NCBI RefSeq assembly: GCF_004193775.1 | Contig: NC_041003.1 | Span: 43,963,611-44,027,610, forward strand | Source: Glycine soja | Lineage: Eukaryota > Streptophyta > Magnoliopsida > Fabales > Fabaceae | DNA: 64,000 nt | Direction: 5' to 3' | Shown here: piece by piece, positions 23,585 to 34,900 of the stretch | Position numbering within the stretch: the first letter of the stretch is position 1 | How the letters are laid out: every line of letters starts with the position of its first letter | Notes under the pieces: model-generated | Seen by the model: the letters and a program-made list of their open reading frames with translations, nothing else | Told to the model about the DNA's origin: nothing | Databases searched by the model: none | Position numbers and translations under genes: made by a program

Positions 23585-23775
23585 CAAAGCCTCTCGAGGA
23601 GGTTTGTTAGGTGATCATTGTGGGAAGTTGGTGGTGGGCTAATTTCTTAGCCAATATGGGAATTTGGGCAATAATGGTGGGTTTGAATAAGCTAATTGCT
23701 CACCAAAAGGGAACTAGATGCCTGAAGATTGAATCAGATTCTGAGGCAGCTCAGCATTGGGTCTAATCCTTGGTA
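23585..23775 (+). mobile_element. RNase H-domain relic of a non-LTR element
   Basis: Broken frames give GGLLGDHCGKLVVG, then a ...GTRCLKIESDSEAA motif, the pattern of the RNase H module found at the 3' end of plant LINEs and related host-derived fragments. The ESDSEAA acidic motif is recognisable, but the unit is interrupted by stops and frame changes and has no neighbouring RT. Confidence 0.55.
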
Positions 23776-24800
23776 TGATGGGTGCCCCTACACTAACCCT
23801 ACAAGGCAGCTGATCTGAATTGTGAACCATGTACAAATTACCCACACAGTTCGGATTATTAGTAGAGATGTTCATGTGTTTCCATTATACCTTGTAGCCT
23901 TCAGGAGAAATTATTAGATAGTCTAATATTATTACTGTGCATACTAATTTATATATTGCTTTCTATGTAATGGAGTCCCTCACTCATTTCTTTTCTAAAG
24001 AAAAATATCTTGTCATCCGTATATTGGAGGATCGAGTGGTATTTTTAAATTGTCATTTTTCATATTGACTCCCACAATTAATTCTTTTTCTTCCTCTTAG
24101 CTTCTCTCATCCAACTACTCAAGCCCTTTGCCATCACCAAGAAAATAGATAGTGCAAGAAGGTCTTCCACGATTAAGGTACTTAGTTTTTTAAAACTTTT
24201 CTTAAATGTGTTTGATTTACCTTTCCTTTTAAGGAGAAGGAAAAAAAATCATATATATACATATACACACTTTTTTATTATGTTTAATATAATAATATAT
24301 TTTATTAATTCAACTCTAAATTTTTTATTATCTTAAAGGATAATTTATAAGCATTTGTCAAAGTGATAATTATTATTGACTAATTTATTATTATTATTTA
24401 AACAATGATAGCACTAAATTAAACTTTCGATTTATGCACGACTCAGTGTAAATCACTCTTGTCCCTTGCTATTAATTATTTTTAATGGCTTATCATAATT
24501 ATTTATTAGTTTATTGGTATTAATATCACTATTATTATTCCTATTATTTATATTATATTTTTATTTTAAATAGAAACTCTTCTCTATTAATATTTTTTCT
24601 TTTGTTAAGGTATTTTTTTAATGAAAGATAAAAAAAAGAGAGGAAAAAATGAAGGGAATTGAAGAGGTCAATTATTTCATTGTAATTATTCCCATTACAT
24701 AACATGCGTATTTCATACTATTATTGATAGTTACATAACGTCGGATGGTAGGAGCACATGCATTATTATGCAATTACAAAGTCTAGAGGTGAGAGAAAGT

Positions 24801-24820
24801 CAGAGAGAGAGAGAGAGAAA
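24801..24820 (+). repeat. (GA)n tract in the presumed 5' UTR
   Basis: A CAGAGAGAGAGAGAGAGAAA run immediately before the CCT-gene start. It is typical of plant 5' UTR GA repeats. Confidence 0.7.
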
Positions 24821-24835
24821 CTTCGTAGAGATAAG

Positions 24836-26113
24836 ATGGGATGCACTTCGCTGCTTAGAAGCCCCAAGAAAGAAGAACAAGAAGTGCCCGATGCCAATTC
24901 TAACCAACCTTACACCTATGAAGATTTCAATATTTTGGACGAACTCGAAGGGGTCTTGAGCACCAAGGAAGAACAAGATTCTTCGTTGCCGCAACAAAAA
25001 TCTTCTAGTAGTGAATTCCATTGGGATTTCATGGAATGGGAGGAGTTTCAACCCCCCAATATTGAAGAGGAAGGAGAAGATGAAAATGAAGGGAAAGAGA
25101 ACAGGAGGAGCAAATGCCTCTTTGATGAGGAGGAGCAAGAGATGAAGATTGAAAACAATAATAATATTGTTGGGTTTTGGGAAATGGATGATGAGAAGAT
25201 GGTGGCTTTGAATTTGAACTTGAACTATCAAGAGGTTTTGGATGCATGGTCTGACCGAGGCTCTCTATGGGCTGATGATTGTTCTCTTTCATTCGCCACC
25301 AATAATGCCTACTATGTTAGTATTTACCATCCATTATTATTCTTCATTATCATAAGCTTTCTTCCTCTATCATATTTACTTTCATTACCTATGTTCATGC
25401 TTATTCAACTGCATGTTTACAATTAATTGGTCGTGGACTTGATCGTTTCTGCTAAAAATTAACATTTTGATAAATTAATAAGTTGCAATTCTTTAATTCT
25501 TTTAATGTCCTATAACTATTAGTCTTGGTTTTAGTATTTGATATTTGAAATCATTTTTGGTAGAATCTTTACTATATATAGTGCTTGGAATTCTTTTGGG
25601 TACTCATAGTTTTACCTGATTTTAGTAATTAAGAGATATGATATTTGAAATAACTTTTTGGTAGAAAGCTTTACTATATATAGTGCTTGGCATTCTTTTA
25701 TGTACTCATAGTTTTACTTGATTTTAGTTAAGAGGGTATATTTATATTTGGATAACTCTAACGTTAGTTTTGTTAGCTAGAGTAGATTTAATTTTTACTT
25801 TCTTATTTCTAATTATATGAATGATATAACTGTGTTTAGATGGGAGAAGTGCCGGTATTGGAAGAAGAGAGAGCAAGAAGAGAAGCATGTGTTCTTAGGT
25901 ACAAAGAGAAGCGCCAGAACAGGTTGTTCTCAAAGAAGATAAGATACCAAGTTCGGAAATTAAACGCTGATAAAAGACCAAGAATCAAGGTCACTTTTTT
26001 AAATTTTCCTGTTTCTTTTCGTCCCATTGGGTATGCTCATTTTGTTTTCTAATATTGAAAGCAGCTTTTTCCGATATTTTTGTTTGTAGGGTCGCTTTGT
26101 GAAGAGACTCTGA
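24836..26113 (+). CDS. CCT-motif protein (CMF-type, no B-box)
   Basis: Three exons: 24836-25315, 25840-25989 and 26090-26113, giving 217 residues. The start is [14 protein letters not shown]. An upstream in-frame ATG at 24758 would add 26 residues rich in Arg/Glu encoded by the GA tract, and I judge that to be 5' UTR. The N-terminal two thirds is acidic and low in complexity ([13 protein letters not shown] region). The C-terminus carries a complete CCT domain (residues about 174-216, with [30 protein letters not shown] and GRFVKR), split by the last intron just before GRFVKR. CCT proteins act in the nucleus, often with NF-Y subunits, in light, flowering and metabolic control. There is no B-box zinc finger, so this is a CMF/ASML2-like member and not a true CONSTANS. 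Confidence 0.9.
25538..25730 (+). repeat. Tandem ~100-bp direct duplication in CCT-gene intron 1
   Basis: Two adjacent imperfect copies (about 25538-25626 and 25639-25729) share GATATTTGAAAT, TTTTTGGTAGAA, CTTTACTATATATAGTGCTT, CTCATAGTTTTAC and TGATTTTAG. Each copy ends in a potential branch/acceptor-like TGATTTTAG. Confidence 0.85.
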
Positions 26114-26394
26114 AGTTGCTCGAGAAAGATCCCCCAAACCAAAAAATATCTCCCACAAATATCTAGGACCATTCCCTGTACATTTATTTTTAATTAATTT
26201 CAACTCAAAAACATTCTTGTATTTATCCATTCAAATTATCCTTCTCTTCCTATAGAATTGGAAAGGAAAAATACAAAATTTCTCTGCTCCAAATTTCAGG
26301 ATAAAATTTTCATTCCGTTTTTTCATTTATTTTTTTGGAATTTTACGTGTCTTGAACTTTCTTATTAGGTCCACAGTTGTTATTATTAACTTCA

Positions 26395-26762
26395 GGTTTA
26401 ATTTTTAATTTGGTCTTTATATTTATCTGCATTTTACTATTTTGATCTTATATTAAAAATTGGAAATTTTAATCTTTAAACAAACAATGTAATGTATTTT
26501 GGTCCATGTCATTAACACAATTATTAATGTAGTTACCGATGTTGTTGTTAAGATTTTGATAATTTGGAAACTCAATTTGCTAGTTTAACAATTGCTGACA
26601 AAAATTTGTAGTAATATTATAGCGGCCAAAGTTAAAATCGAATTAGAAGACAACAATGACAAAGATCCAAATACATTAAACTTACTTGTTTAAGAACCAA
26701 GACTTATAAATTTTACACATAAAGTCAAAATAATAAATATGAACACATTAATAATTAAGCCC
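26395..26762. mobile_element. MITE with long imperfect inverted ends
   Basis: The left end GGTTTAATTTTTAATTTGGT and the reverse-complemented right end GGCTTAATTATTAATGTG pair imperfectly over about 60 bases (TTTGGTCTTTATATTTAT against TGTTCATATTTATTATTTTG). The element is ~370 bp and non-coding. It belongs to the common 'GGTTTAAT...TTTGGTC' legume MITE type. Confidence 0.6.
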
Positions 26763-29030
26763 TTAACTTCTTTGTTCGTTGTTTTTCTTCTGTCTTTCCC
26801 GTTTGCTTATTTCTAAGGTGTGGTCTATGGTTGTCGTCCAGTGATGGTCCTGATGGATTGATCCCAATGTTCAGAAATGTGGATATACCCATAACCCACT
26901 CACCAGTCATCAAAAAACCAAAAATAGAGAACACTCATAAAAAAGAAGAAAAAATTATGGTGGATATACCACAGTCTTCCTCTTTTTCATTTTTTCCTTG
27001 TGGTACAAAAGCGGTTTTATGATTTGGTATGATTTGATTTGGTACAAAAGTGGTTTAAGATTCGATTCTGAAATCATATAATTCAGAAGAACTTTTTTTT
27101 TTTTTGTTATGATAATAATCCAAAAGAACTTGATACTACTCGAATTAATTTCCTTTTGATTTTTATTTAGATGCTACTTGAATTAATTTCCTTTTGATTA
27201 GTTTCTATACAAATTTATTTTAGGGCAGTAACTACTTTAGTAAACTTTTGAATACTAATAGTATTTTATTTCTGGCAATTCATCAGTTGTGTGATGAATT
27301 GTTCCGCTTAATTTATAGTTACCTTAACCATGTAAGCAAGAAAGACAGATCTTGCTTGTCTACTAGACAAAAAAAAAAGTCTATCTGATTTTTTTTTCTG
27401 AATTATTCAAGTTAATTATGCATAGTTAGTTGGAGATATTTTCATGTTACTTTCTAAACATTTACCTGTTCAAAGTACAAATGTGATAATTCAAATAGAT
27501 TCTTTCTCAGTTAAAGTATGAACTATGAAGCACAAAGTGACTGTTAGGACTTTTATTATGTATTTAACATATATATTTTTTAGTAAATTATATTTTCCTT
27601 GGATCGCCAAGAAATTTGGATAGTTTACAGCATCTTATATGTTTAAACTTTATTTTGTCATTAAATACAAAAACAAAAGATTAAACACAAGTTACTTACA
27701 ACAGCTCCTTCTTTTATTTTGAATAAATTATCATTTTAGTCCTTAAATATATAAACTTGAGATAATTTAGTAAAAAAACAAAAAATTATAATTTAATTTC
27801 TAAATATGTAAAATATATAACAAGTTTATAACATCATTTTATAAGTTATATTCTTTCTGATCAATTTAGCCTTAAATTATAAAATTTAGAAATTAATTTA
27901 TCATAAATTTACACACAACATATAATTATCATACTTATTATACATTTATGGGTTAAATAAAAAATTTTATTCTTTCAAAATTAAATTATCATTAATTTAC
28001 ATATTTATTCTTCTATTTTTTTTCCCCCAAAGGATTGTAGAATGGAGAGACATTTATATTTATAGTATTATCGGGTACGTAGGACGCCTGCAAAGATCCA
28101 TCAAAAGGATTTACTATACATGTAGCCTCAAGAGAATTCAAATCTATACCCATATAAAAAGTGAAATCGTACAAGATATGTAAATGCAACTAATCCAGGT
28201 ACAATCATTCAAAGCTTGAATAAATGCAAATACTAAAGTCTTGAGATCCCAACTTACACTGACTAGTGATTTAAAGCAATTAATAGTATATTAGATAAGT
28301 GATGAATTCAGGTCCTATCTGTTTTAAAAAACTATTTTAAAATAAGTGATATATTTGACTTTTTAATGTAATATTAATTTATTTTTTATTAATATTTTTA
28401 ATAAATATTGCTTTAGTTTTTAAATCTAATATTAATATTATTTTCTTTTATCAATTTAATAAGATTAATTTTTTAAAATTATCATTTGATTTTATCTATT
28501 TATTAGTTTTAATTAATCTGTCTAAAATAAAATAAAACGACACTTATTTTGAAATGAAAAAAAGTAATATAGAATTTATTTAAAATTAAATTTAAATTAA
28601 ATAAATTTTATCCTCAAAGTCAATTTTTTAAAGGGAAAATTAAATATGTAAACATATAGTAAAAGCACTATTTTAAATTTTTAACTCTAAATAATATTGC
28701 TTCATAGAATTTTCTTGGAAGTAAAACTCTTGGGTTTTTCCCCTTTAATCCGAAATTACTGGATAAATTAAGCCAATTTAAGGTCAAATGTCAACGAATA
28801 GTTCCAAATAAGTAAATATATTAGTGTTATGTAAAAAAAAATTGAGGTTCTAGTCACGAAATTTCAAATAATTTGTTTTTCTTCAAACAATATTTACATT
28901 GTTCCTTCGGAATTGTCATTGGAAAAAAGGGATAAGGTGAGAGTCGAGATGCATCCTCGAGACTAGAACACTAGTGTTGAATTATATTTGGCTTATATAT
29001 ATAGTGGTTTGAGCTGCATTCACATTCATT

Positions 29031-29276
29031 CTCCTGACTACTAGTAAAAATAAGATGTTTATTAAACTACTGCAACCTTCTGTTTCTTGGTCAAGACTAT
29101 TAACAACTATCAAGAATGTTAAATTTGAGATTAAGTAGCAAGATTATGGCAGTATGTTTGTTCATTCATCTAAGCAATCATTCTTCAACCCCTATAACTT
29201 TGGTGACTGATGAGTAGGCATAACTGTTGAAGGGTGAAACATTTTTCATTGCAAAAGAGTAATGCAATTGTATATT
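29031..29276 (+). repeat. Diverged duplicate segment, copy A
   Basis: Shares an ordered series of blocks with copy B at 31066-31336: AAAAATAAGATGTTTATTAA, ACTATTAACAAC, AATGTTAAATTT, CATCTAAGCAATCATT (GATCTAAGCAATCATT in B), GGTGAAACATTTTT and ATGCAATTGTATAT. No reading frame is conserved between the copies. Confidence 0.8.
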
Positions 29277-30530
29277 GTTGTTGAATTTAAGGATGCATAC
29301 AGCATTGTAGAGTGTCTTGCAATTTGTCCTTTTACATTCAGCAATTTGAGACTTGCATGCTGCACTCTGCACTCTGCAGCATTGTGTGTAATTACTTATC
29401 AATATGCTCAAGAGTTGAGTTTACTGCAGACATCCAAGCCTTTGAACAGAGATGCTTGATTTTAGAAGCTGTGTGAGCGATACAAGAAATACCATAACAT
29501 TAATAATGCTTTAAATGACCCGGGCATTGTTACATCATCTCATCGAGGGGATTGTGAATAAGATATTTTCAAACACACTTTTTTAAAATAATTTTTTTAT
29601 TGATCAAAATTTACTGAAAATGATGAAAATTTGTGAATTTCAGTTCTCATATGAAAAAATCGTATACATTTAGAAAGTGATAGATAAAGACAAAATTTTA
29701 CATGATGTATTCATGTCAAAATTCAGCATGTGAGTATCACTCCCGTGAACATACATTAGGACAAAAATTATTTTTCTGGTCGTATGTGTAATTAAATACA
29801 TTTAATTTCAGCATGAGAGTATCATTAGTTTTGTAAAATGATAATTAATTTATAATTTTTTTTTTATTAAAACATCATATGAAGTGGAATGGAAACAGTA
29901 TATTAACAACGAGTCGATGATAGGGTTTGTGAAAAACAAAAAATGCATCTTAGAAGCGAATGAATTTATTTTATCAAATATTTACAGGGTGATAGTTTTA
30001 GATAAGCAAAGGTTTCGTCTAATGTTTTGAATGCTCCAAACTGGTTTTGCAGTATCAGGCGACAATGGTGTCAATTAATTCTTTTTCCAACATTGACTCA
30101 TTGTTCATCCCAATTCTCCTTTTTCCCTTCTAATGAATTAATGAAGTTTAGAATATCAATCCATTTTATCAATAATTAATCTTATTAAAAAAATGAATAT
30201 ATTAATGGGATCTTTTCTTTTAATAAATTAGATTTTAGTTTTACTAAAAACAACATAATATTAATAAGACATGAGAACAAATAATCTTTTGCACACCCCT
30301 TTCTTTTAACTACTGTAATTATTATTATTTTTCTGATAGACTTTAAGGCGTTTTTTTACTGAAAGGCATTTTTATAAGTTTGAACTTTGGATCCTTTAAA
30401 TCATTTTTGTAATTAATCTTCAATTGGAGTCTTTATCACCTTAATTACAGTTAAAGTACATTACTATATCTCATCGATTGATTGTTGACCGTTCTCTATA
30501 TCAAACCTTCCAATCATATGTCAATCAAGT

Positions 30531-30804
30531 CCTTATGCATCCTGGGTAACCGACCGATAAATCTTAGGTTGTCTTTAAACCGAGGTCCACACTTATTTAA
30601 CCTGTTCTGGCCACAATGCTTGAGGTTGTGAAATTGTGTACTCCTTCGAGTGATATGCTAAAATGTACAAGAGCCAACCCTTTTTCATGCTTTAACCTCT
30701 TTATGCTACTGAAGCTAAGGGATTATGCATCTTTCAGTATCCTCCGGTCATCTTTGAACCGACATCTGCACATATATAACCTTTTTGTGCCACAATGTTT
30801 GAGT
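30531..30804 (+). repeat. Imperfect internal direct repeat (~90 bp, two copies)
   Basis: Copies at about 30531-30625 and 30719-30804 share TTATGCATC, GTCTTTAAACCGA / ATCTTTGAACCGA, TATTTAACCT / TATATAACCT, and GCCACAATG(C/T)TTGAG. The origin is not identified. Confidence 0.6.
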
Positions 30805-30979
30805 CAAAAGGATTGTGTATCATTCAGTTCTTATTGAATTAATCTACAGACTTGTTGACTTGGATGTCTAACAATCCGACCCAAATGTCATATTGTTATA
30901 TAACTGGCGTTATTTAAAGCTTATTGCTTATGTTAAGTTATTACATCATTCATCCCAAATTTCTACCTTTTTTTTTGGA

Positions 30980-31001
30980 GGGGGGGGGGGGGGGGGGGGG
31001 G
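30980..31001 (+). repeat. G22 homopolymer
   Basis: Twenty-two consecutive G residues in otherwise AT-rich DNA, preceded by a T10-plus tract. Exact length is doubtful. Confidence 0.85.
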
Positions 31002-31065
31002 ATAATATATAGTTCCTCAACAATTTATATTTGGTTGAATATTGTTGGTTGGAGATTTCATTCCT

Positions 31066-31336
31066 TCCTTCTCCTGATTACTTATAAAAATAAGATGTTT
31101 ATTAAACTACAACAACCTTATCTTTCCATGTGGACACTATTAACAACAATCTAAAAGGGCCAGGGAATGAATGTTAAATTTCAGATTAAAGTATCAGGAA
31201 TCTGGAAGTATGTTCATTGATCTAAGCAATCATTGTTCAACCTCTAACTGTGGTGATTGATGAGAAGGCATAAGTGTTAAAGGGTGAAACATTTTTTATT
31301 GCATATCATCAGCAAAAGATTGATGCAATTGTATAT
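31066..31336 (+). repeat. Diverged duplicate segment, copy B
   Basis: The partner of 29031-29276. It ends about 40 bases before the UGT pseudogene begins, so it may represent former upstream or intron sequence of that gene copy. Confidence 0.8.
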
Positions 31337-31377
31337 GAGTGCATGTCTGATCCGTGAAGTTTTATAAATGATGTAAA

Positions 31378-31900
31378 TGGACAAGTAGAGAACATCCCGG
31401 GAATTTCTTCAGCTCATTTGGCAGACCTTCGAACTGTGCTTCATGAAAATGATCAACGAGTCCTGCAGCTTGCTTTGGAATGTATTTCAAAGGTTCCCAA
31501 AGCAAAATATCTTTTACTCACCACAGTACAAGAGATAGAAGCTGAAACAATTGAATCCTTAATTAAAAGCTATATTTTCCTTTCCAGTCTATCCTATTGG
31601 CCCTGCTATATCTTATTTAGAATTGAACTAGGACACAACCCTTTGAACAATGATCATAGTCACGACTATATAAAATGGCTAGATTCTCAGCCACCTCAAT
31701 CAGTATTGTACATTTCTTTGGGTAGTTTCCTTTCAGTATCTACTACCCAGATGGATCAAATTGTTGAAGCACCAAACAGTAGCGACCCTCTTTACCTTTG
31801 GGTGGCTTGAGCAGATGCTTCTTGGTTGAAAGACAAGTGTGGAGATAAGGGTATGGTGGTGCCATGGCGTGACCAATTGATACTGATCCACCAAGAACCA
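31378..31900 (+). pseudogene. UGT87-type glycosyltransferase pseudogene (exon-2 fragment)
   Basis: Corresponds to the first two thirds of exon 2 of the two intact UGTs downstream. ENIPGISSAHLADL aligns to DYIPGISSMRLVDF, then SKVPKAKYLLLTTVQEIEAE, YIKWLDSQPPQSVLYISLGS and DKCGDKGMVVPWRDQL. It is broken by a frame change at about 31580-31625, where FPVYPIGPAISYLEL is readable only in a second frame. It also has an in-frame TGA at 31808-31810, where the intact paralogue has Arg. It stops before the PSPG His-Cys-Gly-Trp core, and no exon 1 is seen upstream. It cannot make an active enzyme. A MULE insertion lies ~60 bases after the last recognisable residue, but the missing PSPG part does not reappear on the far side of that element. 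Confidence 0.9.
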
Positions 31901-31958
31901 TATGAGGTAGCCATTCACCCTAGAATTATCCTTAAATTTAAAGTAATTTTACTTATAA

Positions 31959-34900
31959 GGTTATTTCCCCCGGTAAATACACCTTTTCTCTCCTGTTTTT
32001 TTCCAATCTACATTATTTTATAATTTAATTTTTAATATATATTATTTGGGACTTTCTCTCTGCTTTTTATTTTTTTTTAATTTAAAATATTATAAAATAT
32101 AAATATTATAATATATAATTTTTTAATTGGTTTTAAAATTACTTATTTATTAAATTAAATTTTATAATTTTTTTTAAATTTTTTTTAAAGAAAATGATAT
32201 TATTAAATATAATTATTTTTGTTTTATTATTTAATTTACTTAACATATTTTTTAGGTGAATTTTTTATTTAAAATCTAAATTTTCTAATATAATTATTTT
32301 TAATATAATTATATTACTAAATATAATTAGTTTGTTTATGTCATTAGATTTAATTCAAAATGAGAAAACTTTTTGTTTAACAATTTATTTATACAAGAAC
32401 ATTATATTACATTATCAATAAAATACTTAAACAATTACACTTGACTAAGGAAAAACTTGAGATTGAGATATGTTAGGATAATTGTTTCTGTTATGACTAT
32501 GTTGATGGCAAATTTCACTTTTTTATACTTTTCCGTTCATTTTCTTCTTCTTTCATCTCAGTAGGAATGCGAGTTGAAACGGGACGACTCTTTGCAGTCC
32601 TCTTCCTCCTTGGACAAGAATCCCACTGATCTCATTCATATTCTTGCCACATTGATTTGGGTGGCAGTAAATCAAAGGAGTTCTCGTAGACATGCAAAAT
32701 GTGTTGTAAAGTGAATAGTATCGACACATAGTTTATGGGATCAACATTGACAAATTTACAGACAGTTATGACATGAGAACACGGTAAGTGTTTAGCCTGA
32801 TATTCACCACAATCACACTTTTGGGATTGTAACATTACTCTAAACCTTTCAGGTGGTCTGGGTGTTTGAAGTAGGGGTTGAGTCTCTGTTATAATAAAAG
32901 TGTGATTGTGTCTGTCGAATTCATTTACAATGTGTGTATTAGATTCTTCTTGACCGCTATTCATTGCATCAGAGACGACTTCAGAATACTGTGAGTCAGA
33001 GTTGATCATTGCCTGAGTTTGTTGACCTCTAATAGCAAAGAGTTGTGCGATTTTGAAATACGTCTCCTCAACCAACGATGACACAAGCAAATGTCTTGTG
33101 TTTTTTAACATGGAATTAACAGACTCAGACAAATTGGTTGTCATATGTCCCTAACGTTTTCCCTCGTCGAAGCATTGTACCTAATTCTGTTTGGGTAATT
33201 GATCAAGCCAGCTGCACTTGACTTATTTGCACGGATATCCCCAAGATGTCGCCAGTGTATCTTCTCAGTGTATGCGTAATCTGTAAATATTCAATCAATC
33301 TATTACGTTATAAAATTTAATTGAAAGTAAAATTTAAAGAAAATATAAAAAGATTCTCACTAGCATGAGTGGTTTTTTTAAATGTTTGCAGTTTGAGTTA
33401 CCGCGAAGAAATTTTTGTGCAATGTGACGCAGACAAAAGAAATGGGATGTGTCCTGAACCCCATAAGTTAGTTGAATTGTTGTAGGCACTTATAATTGAG
33501 GGGTGTCTGTCTGAAATGAGAGAAATGTTAATTTGCGGAGTAACATGTCTTCGCAAATTCTTTAGAAAAAACCCCAAGCTGAAGTTGTCTCCCCTTCTAC
33601 AATGGCATAGGCAATCGGGAAGATATGGTTAGCTCCATCTTGTGCGGTAGCTATTCAGTGTGTCAGTATACTTCCCGTAAAGCCATGTACCATCTACTTG
33701 TACTATGGGTTTGCAATATGCAAAACCTTTAGTGCATGGACCAAATGACCAAAAGACACGTTTAAGCATTCTTTTGCCCGGTACAATTTCTCCTTTGTCA
33801 TACACAGATTCTGTTTGAGCAGCGACCACAGTCCTAGGAACAGAAGATTGCACAGCTCCCAAAAGTTTTGGCAGTTTAGCATATGATTCTTCCCAGTTTT
33901 CCATGAATCATCTCTAACGCTCTTTACTTTGCTAATCATGTCTTCTTGTAGGATGAGATATAATTTATAAACGTTTTGATCTCTGCAATCAACGTCTTGA
34001 TGGAGACGATTAAGTTTGTTTTGACAATTGGTTGGATGATCTATGTTATGATGTGTTTGTCAAGTTGTCGATGATCTTATCTAAGCATTGGCGTGAGACA
34101 AGTGTGATGACATCTGATACTCGTGATAATCCATTGGTTATGCCTCATTGAATTGCATACGCCTAAGCTTCATGTACAACCATTTTCATGTAATTTACAC
34201 ACGAAGTTTAGCCTTTTCTGGTCAGAGTAAATTATTCTACAGTCAAAATGATTTATGATGTTGTATTCTTTGAATGCTCGAATATATTGTGCTTTTTCAT
34301 TGAAGGTCATGCAAACCTCGAGTGCACCTGTTGGTGGTTGTACATTATGTTGCTGCTGAACAAAATGGTGTCGATCAATGTAGTGTGGTAAGTGGTCAGA
34401 GTTCAAGTCTATTGGACAACTAGGTTGGTGATACTGCAATGGAGGTGACGAAGGTGTCGTTGGTCTGCCAACACCCTCGTCATCGCTTTGGTCATCGCTA
34501 TCCTCATTGATGTGATCAAAGAACTGTGGGTCCTCATCCTCACTAAAATCATCTATGTTTTCATCATGAAATCGTATAATGAGATCTTCGTTAGCAATGA
34601 GATGTTCATTTCGGTTTGATATTTGCGTTTGTGATTATTGTGAAGGTGGCGTAAAGGGATATGAATGATGGTTTTCTTGGTCAAAGGAGGTTTGTTGGAC
34701 ATCAAAAAAAGATGGATTTTCGGATAATAGTTGTGTGTATGAAGTATAAATGTCAAAGGGGTCTTGTGTTTCAAGGTTGTTATATGAAGATACTGGATTA
34801 TTGAGGTCTCTGTTGTTATACGGTAATTGTTGTGGAGACGATAGTTGTTGTTGTGGACATGAGAGTTGTGGTGATGATGATTGTGGTTGAGGAATAAGGT

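Larger units (their letters stand above)
21303..24757. other. Intergenic region with transposon debris
   Basis: Contains a CACTA-type end at about 21913 and an RNase H-type LINE relic at about 23590, both listed separately. The remainder is AT-rich. The open frame at 22430-22720 has no recognisable domain. The CCT-gene promoter is in the last ~300 bases. Confidence 0.5.
26114..31377. other. Long AT-rich intergenic region
   Basis: No gene is supported across ~5.2 kb. It holds the CCT-gene 3' UTR, a MITE (26395-26762), AT-rich segments with 'TTAGTCCTTAAAT' repeat debris near 27730, a diverged duplication (29031-29276 versus 31066-31336), an internal repeat near 30.5-30.8 kb, and a 22-base G run. 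The small open frames at 26831, 29262 and 30616 look incidental. Confidence 0.5.
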
